NCBI GenBank assembly: GCA_027563935.2
Contig: CM050451.1
Span: forward strand, 101,645,565 to 101,709,564
DNA length: 64,000 nucleotides
Source: Costus lasius
Lineage: Eukaryota; Streptophyta; Magnoliopsida; Zingiberales; Costaceae
Direction of reading: 5' to 3'
The position numbers were made by a program, and so were the translations under genes. Below, one piece after another: positions 23,790 through 34,444 of the stretch. Numbering within the stretch: position 1 is the first letter of the stretch; each line of letters starts with the position of its first letter. A model generated the notes under the pieces. The model saw only the letters and a list, made by a program, of their open reading frames with translations, ran no database searches and was not told where the DNA came from.

Positions 23790-25495
23790 TGTTGGGGTAT
23801 GCCCTTAAGGCTAATGTTTGAGGCCTTGGGATTGTATCGGTATTGTGTAATAAACTTTTATGTTTATAAAGGCAATGGTTGTTATTCAGTTTGTTACCTT
23901 GTCTGCTGTAATAAGTGTACTTCTGAATAATGTCTCAAAGTTGTTCAGCTAGGCTGACATGCTATATGTCCTTAGTCGAGATATCTTGGTGAACATGAGA
24001 CAGCCTTGATATGGTTAAGACTAATATGTGTTCTAATCTTATAGGATGCTTCGAGCATGGAATAAGATGTAGACTCATGGGTACATTGGATGTACTGGAC
24101 AGACCCTACTAGGATATTCAATTGTTTGTCACAATGTGAATAATCCTTGAATGCTGCAAGTGGCACATGTCCTTTGACTTGAGATCACTTGTGTTTCTAA
24201 ATGATGATTGTCATTGTTTTGAGGTAGTTCAATATCATTTGAAATAAAATGATTATAGACTATCTTGGATGGTGAGCTTGAGTCAGGTTAGGGCACTAGT
24301 GATAGATAAAGGATTGTCGTCTCCTTGTTTAAGGAGTGTGATGTTCTAATGGGGCCCCCCTATGAGATGATTGAGAAAGTGTATGGCCATACCCAGGTGA
24401 CTATGTTCATCTGATCTAATCATGCTCATCATATTGGAGATACAGGCTTGACACGCTTGTCCAATAAGAACATCCACTAGCAAAGGAAACATGTATGCCT
24501 TGTGAGTTTGATTCACACTTCTGCTGTGGTTTGGGTGTAGTCTTGGAAGACTCCTTTCTTTATATCGGGAGACAGTGATGTGTTGCTAGATACCCCTCAC
24601 TGATCGTGATGACGCAAGTCATCGTTACCGACATTTAAAGGAAACCCTCAGGGTCACACAATTTGATGATATGACTTACTTAAGTCAGATCGTGTGGACT
24701 GATTTGTTTTGGTTCAGTTTAAAGGAGTTTAAACTCTGATTGTAAGTGAGATCTAGTCTGATCATGTTTGATTGATTAGGGCTTGAGATCGGTAAGCTTC
24801 GATCGAGAGTATTGATGCTAGATCGGTGAGATCAAGAGCATCGAGGGATGGACGGTTAGATCATTGAACCATTGGGTTTGATAATGTCTAGACTATTGCT
24901 TGGGCTGATTTGGTTTGACCAATGAACCATTGACATGTGAACCGGCTCAAGTGTGAGCGCATGGTCCACATGGAGTGGGATGATCGTTTGGTTCACTTCA
25001 TGTGAACGCAAAACGCTTCAACGGGTTGGGTTGCTATTTTTGGAAAGTCCAAAAATGAAAAACGTCTCCACGTTCAATGTGTGGTTTAACGCCTCATTCA
25101 ACATTCGGCTCCTCTCTCTCGACGAGACGCACGGGGTTGAAGGTGTTGACAACGAGAAGTTCGGCCAAGCAAGACACCATCTTTTTCCTTCATTCGATCA
25201 AGGACATCTTGGAGATCCTTGCTAGCACAAGGAGCATCCAAGGAGCAAGTCATCAATCCTTTTGTGTGCGACAATTTGGAGGAGACCTCTCTTGTTCTCT
25301 CGCTTCCAAGTCGCCATCTTCTTCATGGCTATGGTATGGATCTAAACTTCATCAAGTTGATCATATGTTCTTGCGAAAGATCTATGAAAACCCTTGCTTC
25401 CGCTTGCAAAGATTTATGCGCCACCATTTAGGGTTTTCGCTCCCCCTTGAAGGGGACCTATTAGGGTTTCTCTCCCTCTTGAAAGGGACCCAACA
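23790..25495 (+). repeat. Cop8: 5' LTR
   Basis: 1706 bp, TGTTGGGGTATGCCC...GGGACCCAACA. The GNRA hairpin at 24608-24623 reads GATGAC, GCAA, GTCATC: an A-T pair of the other copies is G-C here, with both partners changed. The 3' edge carries two successive C/G-rich hairpins (CCCCTT/AAGGGG, then a CCCTCTTGAAAGGG form). The GCTAGC hairpin lies near 25219. Confidence 0.92.
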
Positions 25496-25895
25496 ATTGG
25501 TATCAAAGCATGCGGTTACAGCATGTTAATATGATTGCTTGATATATTTTTGTGATCCATGTTTGCGCATGTAAATGTATGCTTAGATCTAAGTTGCATG
25601 CCGAAACTTCACATGAGAATATTTTGTTATGTTGGCGCATGTAAGTTGGCGCTTGTTATTGTGTTTGTGTTTGTCAAAACAAATATCACTTGCGCGCCCC
25701 ATTAGATCTAAGATGCACCTATTGTAAACCCTTAGACGGGTTGATGGGGTTGAAAGCATCAACTAGTATAGATCAAACTAGTTTGATCAGACCATCTGAC
25801 AGCCTAGATGGGTCGACCAGATGGCACCTGTGCGCAAGCACGAGGTGGCTATAGGTCGACTGCATCAAAGGCGTGTAGCGAGGTCTGGTTGAGAC
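25496..25895 (+). other. Cop8: start of 5' leader with altered primer site
   Basis: The primer-binding site at 25498-25509 reads TGGTATCAAAGC, one base different from TGGTATCAGAGC. The leader then matches Cop10 up to GGTTGAGAC, where the Gyp1 LTR begins. GAGAC (25891-25895) is the probable target copy. The coding region of Cop8 lies beyond Gyp1, outside the window. Confidence 0.85.
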
Positions 25896-28640
25896 TGTCA
25901 CATCCCGTTATCTTAACCCCAAACAAGCAACACAAGTCATAGAGAAACAGGATGTTATCATACAAGATCGATTCACATGCTAGTTAAAACCACGTTCAGG
26001 AAAACCCGATCTGAAAATTTTCAAGAATCCATACATAAAAACCCCACGAAACACAAATTTCATAAATGTACCTGCCACCACGCAATCCTTGCACTAGACA
26101 TATGCAAGGCAACAGTTATATCAAATTCGTATAAAATCCATAAAATCCATAAATCACATAAATCACATAAGGGTACCTGCCACCAGGCAATACTTGCACT
26201 AGACATATGCAAGTTCACATTTATATCAAATCCGATTGCAAAAATACAAATCGACTTGAAATTCAAAACAAAAACCACAATGTCGATTCTATAACTCATG
26301 AAACTAACATTAATAATACCAAACACCGAAACCAGGCCAAAGCCCGCGGTGACACAAAAATCAAAACTTAAAACTGCCACAACCGGCAACACCAGTTCAC
26401 ATAATTCGGCCACAACCGGCCCCAGTTAATTAAGCACAAAAGTCTTATACATTAACCAGCATAATATCCATATCAACGCTAACTCAAGAAATGCGCCCCT
26501 GCTCTACACCTGAAAATAGTGAGGGAGTGAGCTACACAGCCCAGTGAGTGGATAGTCTCAAACGACCATCCATAACATACACTCAAAAGTACATGCAGAT
26601 TATTTTAAAAACATTTAACAGAATATCATGTCAACATATAACAAAATTAAAGGACAGAACTCATATAAAACAATCAGGTGTAAACTGCTAAGACATCATT
26701 GTCACCAAAGAGTAACCAGGGTTCTAGAGCTATACTCTAAACCAACTAATGACTTAATTGACCTAGTTGTCCAGCATAATCAATAGTGACCATTATGGTC
26801 CAACCCGGCTTTGGCCTAAGCACTGGGAGAAGCCTGCAAATCACATGCAACATATATACATGGACAGTGTGTAGACTCAAGAGGTAATCCCCACCCGGTC
26901 AAGATGTGATACCTTGATCTACACCACCCCATAATCACAAAAATCTAAGCGTCTAAGAGTGATGACATCAAGAGGTGGCCCCTGTCCGACCAAGACATGG
27001 CACTTTGCATCTTATATCACTCGTTCTCCTAAAGGGTTCCTTAACTGGACAACACCAGACACATCTTATATCTTATTTCACAAAAGTGGACTCCTAAGTG
27101 TCAACTAGACTCTAGGATAGTCATTTTTATCACAATAATCACATCAGGCAGGCTGAACAACAACCCCCTCACATATCACAATACAGGGCTGAAATCTCCA
27201 ACCCTTAACATATCACATATAGACTATCCCCTTGAGTACACAGTTACACTTAGCCTTAGTCCTAACCATTCCATGACCACAACACATAATATTCGAAAAT
27301 CACATAACCACATAATATTCGAAAATCACATAACCACATAATATTCAAAAATCACATAACCACATAATATTCAAAAATCACATAACCACATAATATTCAA
27401 AAATCACATAACCACATAGTAGTGTAGTCCTTAGGTTTCATGCTGATTAGTTCATTCTAACCTTGCTAAATTACCACTCAAGTTTCTCAACAAAGATACA
27501 TAGCCATAAGTATATAACCATAAATATATAACATGCTACACACACAAAGAAACAATCATGGATTCTATAACATTATTAGCATTTATCAAGCATCCATAAA
27601 ATCAACATAAAATTAAAACATGTATTCTTACAAACTACTTTACAAATTACCACATGTAACCCACGGTTTCTACAACATATTATCTATTTAAATTTTAAAC
27701 CTTGGTTAACAAGAATTTCATGCTAAAAATCATTGATTTAAAGCTTCCTAAATTCCATATAAGAATACCTTAAATTTCGGTTTTTCTTGATATATACACC
27801 CATGCAAAATTTTGGTTTTTCATGATATATTCACCTTTGCAAAATTCGGTTTTCAACATGGTGAGGTCTTGAGTTTCGGTTTTAACATGGTAAAGTTTTC
27901 AAACAATTACATGTATCATCTAACACAACCAAATAGATAGGATCGAATAGACACTCCACTCACCTCTTAACCGTGAACACTAAGGTGAAATCTTCCCCCA
28001 CAAAACTCGTCTAAAGCCTTTAAGCCGCCCAAAGAATCTCCAAGAACTCGCCAAGAAAGTTTCTTCACCTCAAGGAAATTCGCCAAGGGGAAGAAGATGG
28101 AGAATTCGCCTCAATAACTCCAAGAACACCAAGATCGCCTTCTTCCTCCAAGGTGGCGTCAAGCTCTATGGTTGCATGAACGATCAGCCGCCAAAAGTCC
28201 TCTTCACGCCATATTTGAATTAACGGATTGGATCTTCAAGTCGCCAAGCATCCTAACCGCCAAGTAGAGGATCCAAGTCCATGTCGCCAAGTGATGATCC
28301 AATTAGGTGAGAAGACTTAATCCACTAACTAATTAATTCGAATCCATCTAATTTAAGTGTAAACCCAATAACCCATAGTTAACTAATTAATTTAACCATT
28401 AACTAACAATTAACCATTCACTTAAACGAAAATCCAATAAGGATTAAATTAACATCCAATAAGGTCTATTTAATTAATTACAAATTAACAACCAATAAAT
28501 TCTAATCAATTAATTACAAATTAACAATCAATAAGCCAGTTAATTAACATCCAATACTGCTTAACGTAATATCCACAGTCAATGATTTTATTTAAATCAA
28601 AAATAATACTTACCAGGACTTAAGATCCTTGGATCTTACA
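25896..28640 (-). repeat. Gyp1: 3' LTR (minus), 2745 bp
   Basis: On the plus strand it runs TGTCACATCCCG...GGATCTTACA, so on its own strand TGTAAGATCC...GATGTGACA. It is followed by the purine tract (plus-strand TCCCTCCCTCC). Its U5-side part matches the Gyp2 LTRs, but the first several hundred bases on its own strand (U3 side, about 27700-28640) do not. It has a 26-bp minisatellite of five copies at 27283-27412 and a series of CCAATAA motifs at 28365-28555. The tRNA-like stretch of the Gyp2 LTR is absent. Confidence 0.93.
27283..27412. repeat. 26-bp minisatellite, five copies, in the Gyp1 LTR
   Basis: The unit CACATAATATTC(G/A)AAAATCACATAAC repeats head to tail five times with one G/A variant position (G in the first two copies, A in the last three). 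The matching place in the Gyp2 LTRs (near 31600 and 59245) has a single copy. Confidence 0.9.
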
Positions 28641-28656
28641 TCCCTCCCTCCTTATA
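28641..28656 (-). promoter_or_regulatory. Gyp1: polypurine tract
   Basis: Minus-strand ATAAGGAGGGAGGGA directly abuts the 3' LTR start. This purine run is the primer for plus-strand DNA synthesis in LTR elements. The same tract lies before the Gyp2 3' LTR. Confidence 0.85.
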
Positions 28657-28669
28657 AAGCTTTAGTCCT

Positions 28670-29629
28670 CTAAAGCTCAGCATTCATATCATCAAAAAGA
28701 TAAGCATAAAACTTCCTCATATCAGCTTCAGTCTCCCAAGTCGCCTCCTCAACCGACTGATTTCCCCAGATAACCTTTACCAAAGGTATAGACTTATTCC
28801 TCAGAACCTTATCCTTTCTATCAACAATCCGGAGAGGTTTTTCCTCAAAGGTCAAATCACTCTGAATCTGAAGAGGTTCCAACTCCAATACATGAGATGG
28901 ATCCGGATGATATTTCCTCAAAGCAGAAACATGGAACACATTATGCACATGATCCATAGCAGGAGGTAAAGCTAACCTGTAAGCCACTGGATCAACTCTC
29001 TCAATAATGTCAAAAGGGCCTACAAACCTAGGGCTCAACTTGCCCTTTTTGCCAAACCACATAACACCCTTAGTAGGTGACACCTTTAAGAAAACATGAT
29101 CCCTTACCATAAACTCCAAGGGACGACGACGGTCATCAGCATAACTCTTCTGTCTGTCCTGAGAAATCTTCAGTTTATTCTGTATCTCTCTGACCTTATC
29201 AGTAGTCTCCTGAACTGCATCAGATCTCAAAATCATTCTGTCACCAGTTTCCTCCCAACACAAGGGAGTCCTACACCTTCTCCCATACAAAGCCTCATAA
29301 GGAGCCATCTGAATACTGGAGTGGAAATTATTATTATAAGTGAACTCTATCAAAGATAGATCCCGGTTCCACTCAGAACTCCAATCAACCACATAAGCTC
29401 TCAACAGGTCTTCTAGAGTCTGTATAGTACGCTCCGTCTGGCCATCAGACTGAGGATGGTATGCTGTACTAAAACTCAACTTAGTACCCAAACCCTCCTG
29501 TAAGCTCTTCCAAAACCTGGACAGAAATCGAGAGTCCCTATCAGACACAATATCAACAGGCACTCCATGCAGTCTGACTATCTCATCAATGTACAATCTA
29601 GCCAGCCTCTCTAAAGGATAAGTCATCTT
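28670..29629 (-). pseudogene. Gyp1: C-terminal gypsy pol (integrase end, chromodomain-like tail)
   Basis: The frame starts within the integrase core just after the point where Gyp3/Gyp2 inserted ([20 protein letters not shown]). It includes SDRDSRF and DGQTERTIQ (second and third acidic residues of the DDE triad), then the GKKGKLSPRFVGPFDII tail. It ends with VKVIWGNQSVEEATWETEADM, a chromodomain-like end typical of Tekay/Del chromoviruses, thought to steer insertion to heterochromatin. The stop is at 28670. The upstream integrase half lies at 60698 onward. A longer ORF call starting at 29746 reads antisense into the Gyp3 LTR and is artefactual there. Confidence 0.92.
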
Positions 29630-29828
29630 TGCAAGGATTGCGTGGTGGCAGGTACATTTATGAAATTTGTGTTTCGTGGAGTTTCTATGTATGGATTCTC
29701 GAAAATTTTCAGATCGTGTTTTCTTGAACTTGGTTTTACCTAGCATGTGAATCGATCTTGTATGATAGCATCCTGTTTCTTTATGACTTGTGTTGAATTG
29801 TTTGGGGTTAAGATAACGGGATGTGACA
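29630..29828 (+). repeat. Gyp3: 5' LTR reduced to its last 199 bp
   Basis: It starts TGCAAGG directly after the target copy ATCTT and ends GATGTGACA. It equals bases 32854-33051 of the full Gyp2 LTR with one extra T. The new left end is the right arm of a hairpin (CTTGCA/TGCAAG) in the full LTR, and it still begins with TG. About 2.7 kb of U3 and promoter are gone. Confidence 0.88.
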
Positions 29829-30134
29829 GAATGGTATCAGAGGGGTTGGCTAGCTAAAACTTAGTTCGGGGGAAAACATGTTTGTGTATTGCTAGACATC
29901 TGATAGGTTTATGTTTGTTTCCTTACTATGGTATGTGTGTGTGTAGGAATTAAGATGGTGCGATCCAGAGGAAATGCTAGCAGTGAAGGCGAGCAGACTT
30001 CGGATCTCACGAGAGCCATTGAGGCTCTGTCAGGCATGGTAAAGGAACAGGGTGTCATGATAGAGAGGCAAGCTCAGATGCTGCAGCAGCAACAGACTCA
30101 GCATCAAGAAGCGCAACAGCAGCTCTTGCAGCAA
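29829..30134 (+). pseudogene. Gyp3: primer site, leader and first 60 codons of gag
   Basis: The primer-binding site TGGTATCAGAGG is at 29832-29843, three bases past the LTR. Gag starts at ATG 29955 (MVRSRGNASSEGEQ) and is cut at residue 60 (QQQLLQQ), where the full LTR begins. The stretch matches 33052-33357 with only about two differences, so the two copies are close in age or have exchanged sequence. The coding fragment has a glutamine-rich coiled-coil look and no catalytic motif. Confidence 0.9.
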
Positions 30135-33051
30135 TGTAAGATCCAGAAATTTATTAGCAGGTAAGAAAAATAAAGTTTTGATTATCTGATATTTATGTGG
30201 ATGTTTTTTTGAGATAATGCATCGATTTGTGCATTTTTTCCTGCTATGTAAAAATGTGTCGCGGAGAGGATTCAAACCCGCGACTTAAGGCGTAGAGTGT
30301 GTGCTGCACACCACTAGGCTAGTGGTGTCTTTCTATTAGAAAAGGGTAAGAGCCCTTGATAAGGGTGAAGTGGAAAATACAACTTATACTAAAGGGTTAT
30401 TGGATCTTCCACTTATGGTTAAGTTATAGGGTTATTGGATCTTTGGAGAAAACTAAAATTTGAGGGATCCATTTTCCCTCTCACGATTTTTCCCTCATAC
30501 CCTCTCGCTCACGTTTTTCCTCTTTGTGCTCACGGTTCTTGGGGAAGGTGGCGGCTTGCTCTCTCTTCTTCTTCTCCTCCTTTGGTGGCCGGCGGCGAGT
30601 GGTGTTGGGGCGACTTCCGGCGAGTCCTTGAACGTTTCCGGCGGCGTGGTGGTGTGAAGGAGGGCGCAAGGGGTGAGGCTTGGGAAGAACCGAAACTAAG
30701 TGAGTGAATTTTCTCTTCACCTAGTTCACGAAAATTGGATGCATTGTTTGTTTGAGAGAGATTTGATGCCTAGAAACATATCATGAACCTTGATTGCAAG
30801 TTGTATACGTTTTCCTTGCTTTTCCCTAAAATTCGAAACCCTAGGTTGCATGACAATTAGGGCTTTTCATTTCTAAAGCTTCTAATCATCAATTAGACCT
30901 TGTTTAAGCATGTATGTAGCTTTAGTTTTTCAATTGCATGAAGGTTAGGGTTTAAATGAGAATTTCGACCCTTCTTCTCGAAATTACGCCCAAATGTATG
31001 GGTAAAAATTGGGGAAAACTTGATATTCATGAAATTAGGTATATGAGGATTCTACTGTATTTTTTTGGGAATTTTTAGAAATAAAAGTTTCTGTTGACTG
31101 AAGTTGACCTAGGGGTAATTCGGTAAATTTCCTAGTTAAAATTGGGGAAAACTTGAAATTTCGAATCTAGGGATCATGAGGGATGTAATGACTATTTTTA
31201 CGAAATTTTTGGATAAGTTATCTTGCATGACTTAAACTTTGAACTAGGGGCGGTGGCTTGAAGGCTTGGGCGATTCCTTGGGGTCTTGGACGAAATTCTT
31301 CTTCTTCTTCCTTTTCCCTTGGCCGGCGTCCTTTGGTGCTTGGTGGCGTTTTCTTCACCTTGGTGTTCACGGTTCAAGATAAGAGGTGGGTGGGGTGTCT
31401 TATTCGAATTCTATCCACTTGGTTGTGCTAGATGATAAATTTGATTGCTTGGAAACTTCTCTATGTGCAGCACGTTTATATATATATCTATGACCATGTA
31501 TCCTTGTTTGAGAAACTTGGGTGATAACTTAGCAAGGTTATACTAAACTGATCGGCATGAAACCTAAGGACTCTACACTACATTATGGGGTTAGGTGATT
31601 TTCAAATATTATGTGTTGTGGTCATGGAATGGATAGGACTAAGGCTAAGTGTAACTGTGTACTCAAGGGGATAGTCTATATGTGATATGTTAAGGGTTGG
31701 AGATTTCAGCCCTGTATTGTGATATGTGAGGGGGTTGTTGTTCAGCCTGCCCGATGTGATTATTGTGATAAAAATGACTATCCTAGAGTCTAGTTGACAC
31801 TTAGGAGTCAACTTTTGTGAAATAAGATATAAGATGTGTCTGGTGTTGTCCAGTTAAGGAACCCTTTGGGAGAACGAGTGATATAAGACGCAAAGTGCCA
31901 TGTCTTGGTCGGACAGGGGCCACCTCTTGATGTCATCACTCTTAGACGCTTAGATTTTTGTGATTATGGGGTGGTGTAGATCAAGGTATCACATCTTGAC
32001 CGGGTGGGGATTACCTCTTGAGTCTACACACTGTCCATGTATATATGTTGCATGTGATTTGCAGGCTTCTCCCAGTGCTTAGGCCAAAGCCGGGTTGGAC
32101 CATAATGGTCACTATTGATTATGCTGGACAACTAGGTCAATTAAGTCATTAGTTGGTTTAGAGTATAGCTCTAGAACCTTGGTTACTCTGTGGTGATAAT
32201 TGTGTGATGTCTTAGCAGTGTACATCTGACTGTTTTATATGAGTTCTGTTCCTTAATTTTGTTATATGTTGACATGATATTCTGATAAATGTTTTTTTTT
32301 AAATAATCTGCATGTATTTTGAGTGTATGTTATGGATGGTCGTTTGAGACTATCCACTCACTAGGCTGTGTAGCTCACTCCTCATTATTTTCAGGTGTAG
32401 AGCAGGGGCGCATTACCAGTTAGCATTTTATGTGGATATTGTGATAAGACTTTTGTGCTTAATTATCTGGGGCCGGTTGTGGCCGAACTATGTGAACTAT
32501 GTGAACTTGTGTTGCCAGTGTGGCCAAACTATGTGATCTTTGTTGCCGGTTATGTGGCAGTATTAAGAGTTTGATTTTTGTGTCACCGCGGGCTTTAGCC
32601 TGGTTTCGGTGTTTGGTATTATTGATGTGAGTTATGTGATGTTAGTTATGAAGTTATAGAATCGACATTGTGGTTTTGTCTTGAATTCCAAGTCGATATG
32701 TATTTTTTCAATCGGATTTGATATAAATGTGAACTTGCATATGTCTAGTGCAAGTATTGCCTGGTGGCAGGTACCCTTATGTGATTTATGTGATTTATGG
32801 ATTTTATGGATTTTATACGGGTTTGATATAACTGTTGCCTTGCATATGTCTAGTGCAAGGATTGCGTGGTGGCAGGTACATTTATGAAATTTGTGTTTCG
32901 TGGAGTTTCTATGTATGGATTCTCGAAAATTTCAGATCGTGTTTTCTTGAACTTGGTTTTACCTAGCATGTGAATCGATCTTGTATGATAGCATCCTGTT
33001 TCTTTATGACTTGTGTTGAATTGTTTGGGGTTAAGATAACGGGATGTGACA
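30135..33051 (+). repeat. Gyp2: 5' LTR, 2917 bp
   Basis: TGTAAGATCC...GATGTGACA. It contains an antisense tRNA-like segment (30258-30326). It also has a 40-bp unit in two copies (near 32734 and 32839), each starting with the hairpin CTTGCA/TGCAAG. A GGCGG-rich stretch lies near 30540-30660. ORFs of 65-90 codons in it occur in both LTR copies only because the LTRs are near-identical, and they show no known motif. Confidence 0.94.
30258..30326 (-). other. tRNA-like segment in the Gyp2 5' LTR
   Basis: On the minus strand an A-box match (TAGCCTAGTGGT) is followed 42 nt later by a B-box-like GGTTTGAATCC. The spacing is that of a tRNA. The last 27 bases can pair GTCGCGG with CCGCGAC. The B box has one change compared with the copy in the 3' LTR. 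The cloverleaf is incomplete, so this is a tRNA-derived sequence, not a gene. Confidence 0.65.
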
Positions 33052-33054
33052 GAA

Positions 33055-33066
33055 TGGTATCAGAGG
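33055..33066 (+). promoter_or_regulatory. Gyp2: primer-binding site
   Basis: TGGTATCAGAGG, three bases after the LTR end, matches the 3' end of initiator tRNA-Met at 11 of 12 positions compared with the copia site TGGTATCAGAGC. It primes minus-strand DNA synthesis. Confidence 0.85.
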
Positions 33067-33177
33067 GGTTGGCTAGCTAAAACTTAGTTCGGGGGAAAAC
33101 ATGTTTGTGTATTGCTAGACATCTGATAGGTTTATGTTTGTTTCCTTACTATGGTATGTGTGTGTGTATGAATTAAG

Positions 33178-34444
33178 ATGGTGCGATCCAGAGGAAATGC
33201 TAGCAGTGAAGGCGAGCAGACTTCGGATCTCACGAGAGCCATTGAGGCTCTGTCAGGCATGGTAAAGCAACAGGGTGTCATGATAGAGAGGCAAGCTCAG
33301 ATGCTGCAGCAGCAACAGACTCAGCATCAAGAAGCGCAACAGCAGCTCTTGCAGCAATTGACTCAGGAGAGATCCCAGACTACTACTCGAGGGGTGGGGA
33401 CTGACTCTCAGGAGGACACTCACAGGCGCTATGCCTCACTTGGGAGTGAATTCCAGAAACTGGGTCCTAGTTCTTTTTATGGGGGCTCAGAATCAAGTAA
33501 TGCAGAGAACTGGCAGTTATGCTTGGAAAAGATTTTTCAAGTCATGCGCTGCTCAGATGAGGACAAGCTGTGTCTGGCCACCTACATGATGCGTGGTGAC
33601 GCAGATGAGTGGTGGAAGGGCGTGGTGAGGTTAGCTGCAGAAAGACATGAAACAGTAGATTGGCCCTACTTCTTGTCTCAATTCAACGAGAAGTATTTCC
33701 CTGATAGCTTGGTGGAGGACCGAGAGGTGGAATTTATTCACCTGGAACAGGGTGATATGACTGTGGACCAGTATGAGTTGCAGTTCACTAAATTGGGAAA
33801 GTATGCTCCTCACCTGATAAACACTGAAAAGAGAAGGGCTACCAAGTTTCTCAGAGGTCTCAGATGGGACATTAGGGAGCAGGTTGGTGCTCAGCACTTG
33901 GAGACTTATGTTGAGACTGTTGGGCGAGCACGCACTATCGAGAGATAGATATCTGAGAGGAGTTCTAGTGCTGCTATGACCGTGGTTCCTGCAGTTGAGG
34001 TGGCGGCTCCTCAGTATGGTGATGGCGGCAAGGGTAAGAAGTACCCTAAGCATAAGGATTATAAGAAGAGCAGGTATAAGCCTTACTCTCACAAAGCACC
34101 GCAGCAGTCCAAGGATGCAAAGAAAAGTATCACAGAGGATCGGAATTGTCATTATTGTGGGCTCAAGGGACATCTAATGAAAGACTGTTATAAGAAGAAT
34201 GGTGTTTGCTTCAGGTGTAAGAAACCTGGGCACATGGTCAAGGACTGCAAAGAGCCTGAGATGCAGCATAGAGGCACAGATAAGCCTACAGTTCAGACCC
34301 GAGTTTATGCTGTGGCTGAAAAGGATACACGAGCTTCACGATCCGTCGTGGAAGGTACCTTATTTGTATTTGATCAGTTAGCTCGCATCTTATTTGACCT
34401 TGGTGCAAATTTATCTTTTGTATCTGTTAGATTTGCTGCATGTT
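33178..34444 (+). pseudogene. Gyp2: gag and start of protease, with a nonsense codon
   Basis: The frame starts at ATG 33178 (MVRSRGNASSEGEQ) and gives a glutamine-rich N-terminal segment. The retrotransposon Gag core follows (EKIFQVMRCSDEDKLCLATYMMRGDADEWW), then two zinc knuckles (CHYCGLKGHLMKDC and CFRCKKPGHMVKDC) that bind element RNA. A TAG stands at 33946-33948 where Gyp1 has a tyrosine codon. The protease site reads FDLGANLSF, with leucine in place of the usual Ser/Thr of D-S/T-G. The frame is cut at 34444 by Cop9 (target ATGTT) and resumes at 52721. Confidence 0.94.

Noticed and set aside
27283..27412. CRISPR-like array
   Set aside because: Repeats are head to tail with no unique spacers. 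It is a minisatellite in a plant LTR.
28670..29746. Single 358-codon minus-strand ORF
   Set aside because: Its first 40 or so codons are the antisense of the truncated Gyp3 LTR fused by chance to real integrase. Only 28670-29629 is Gyp1 pol.
30435..30707. 90-codon ORF in the Gyp2 LTR, repeated at 58075-58347, with overlapping ORFs on both strands
   Set aside because: It is repeated only because the LTRs are copies. No known motif, and overlapping frames on both strands are open as well.
31481..31495. TATATATATC as a promoter TATA box in the Gyp2 LTR
   Set aside because: Short AT repeat only. Position relative to any transcript start is unknown.
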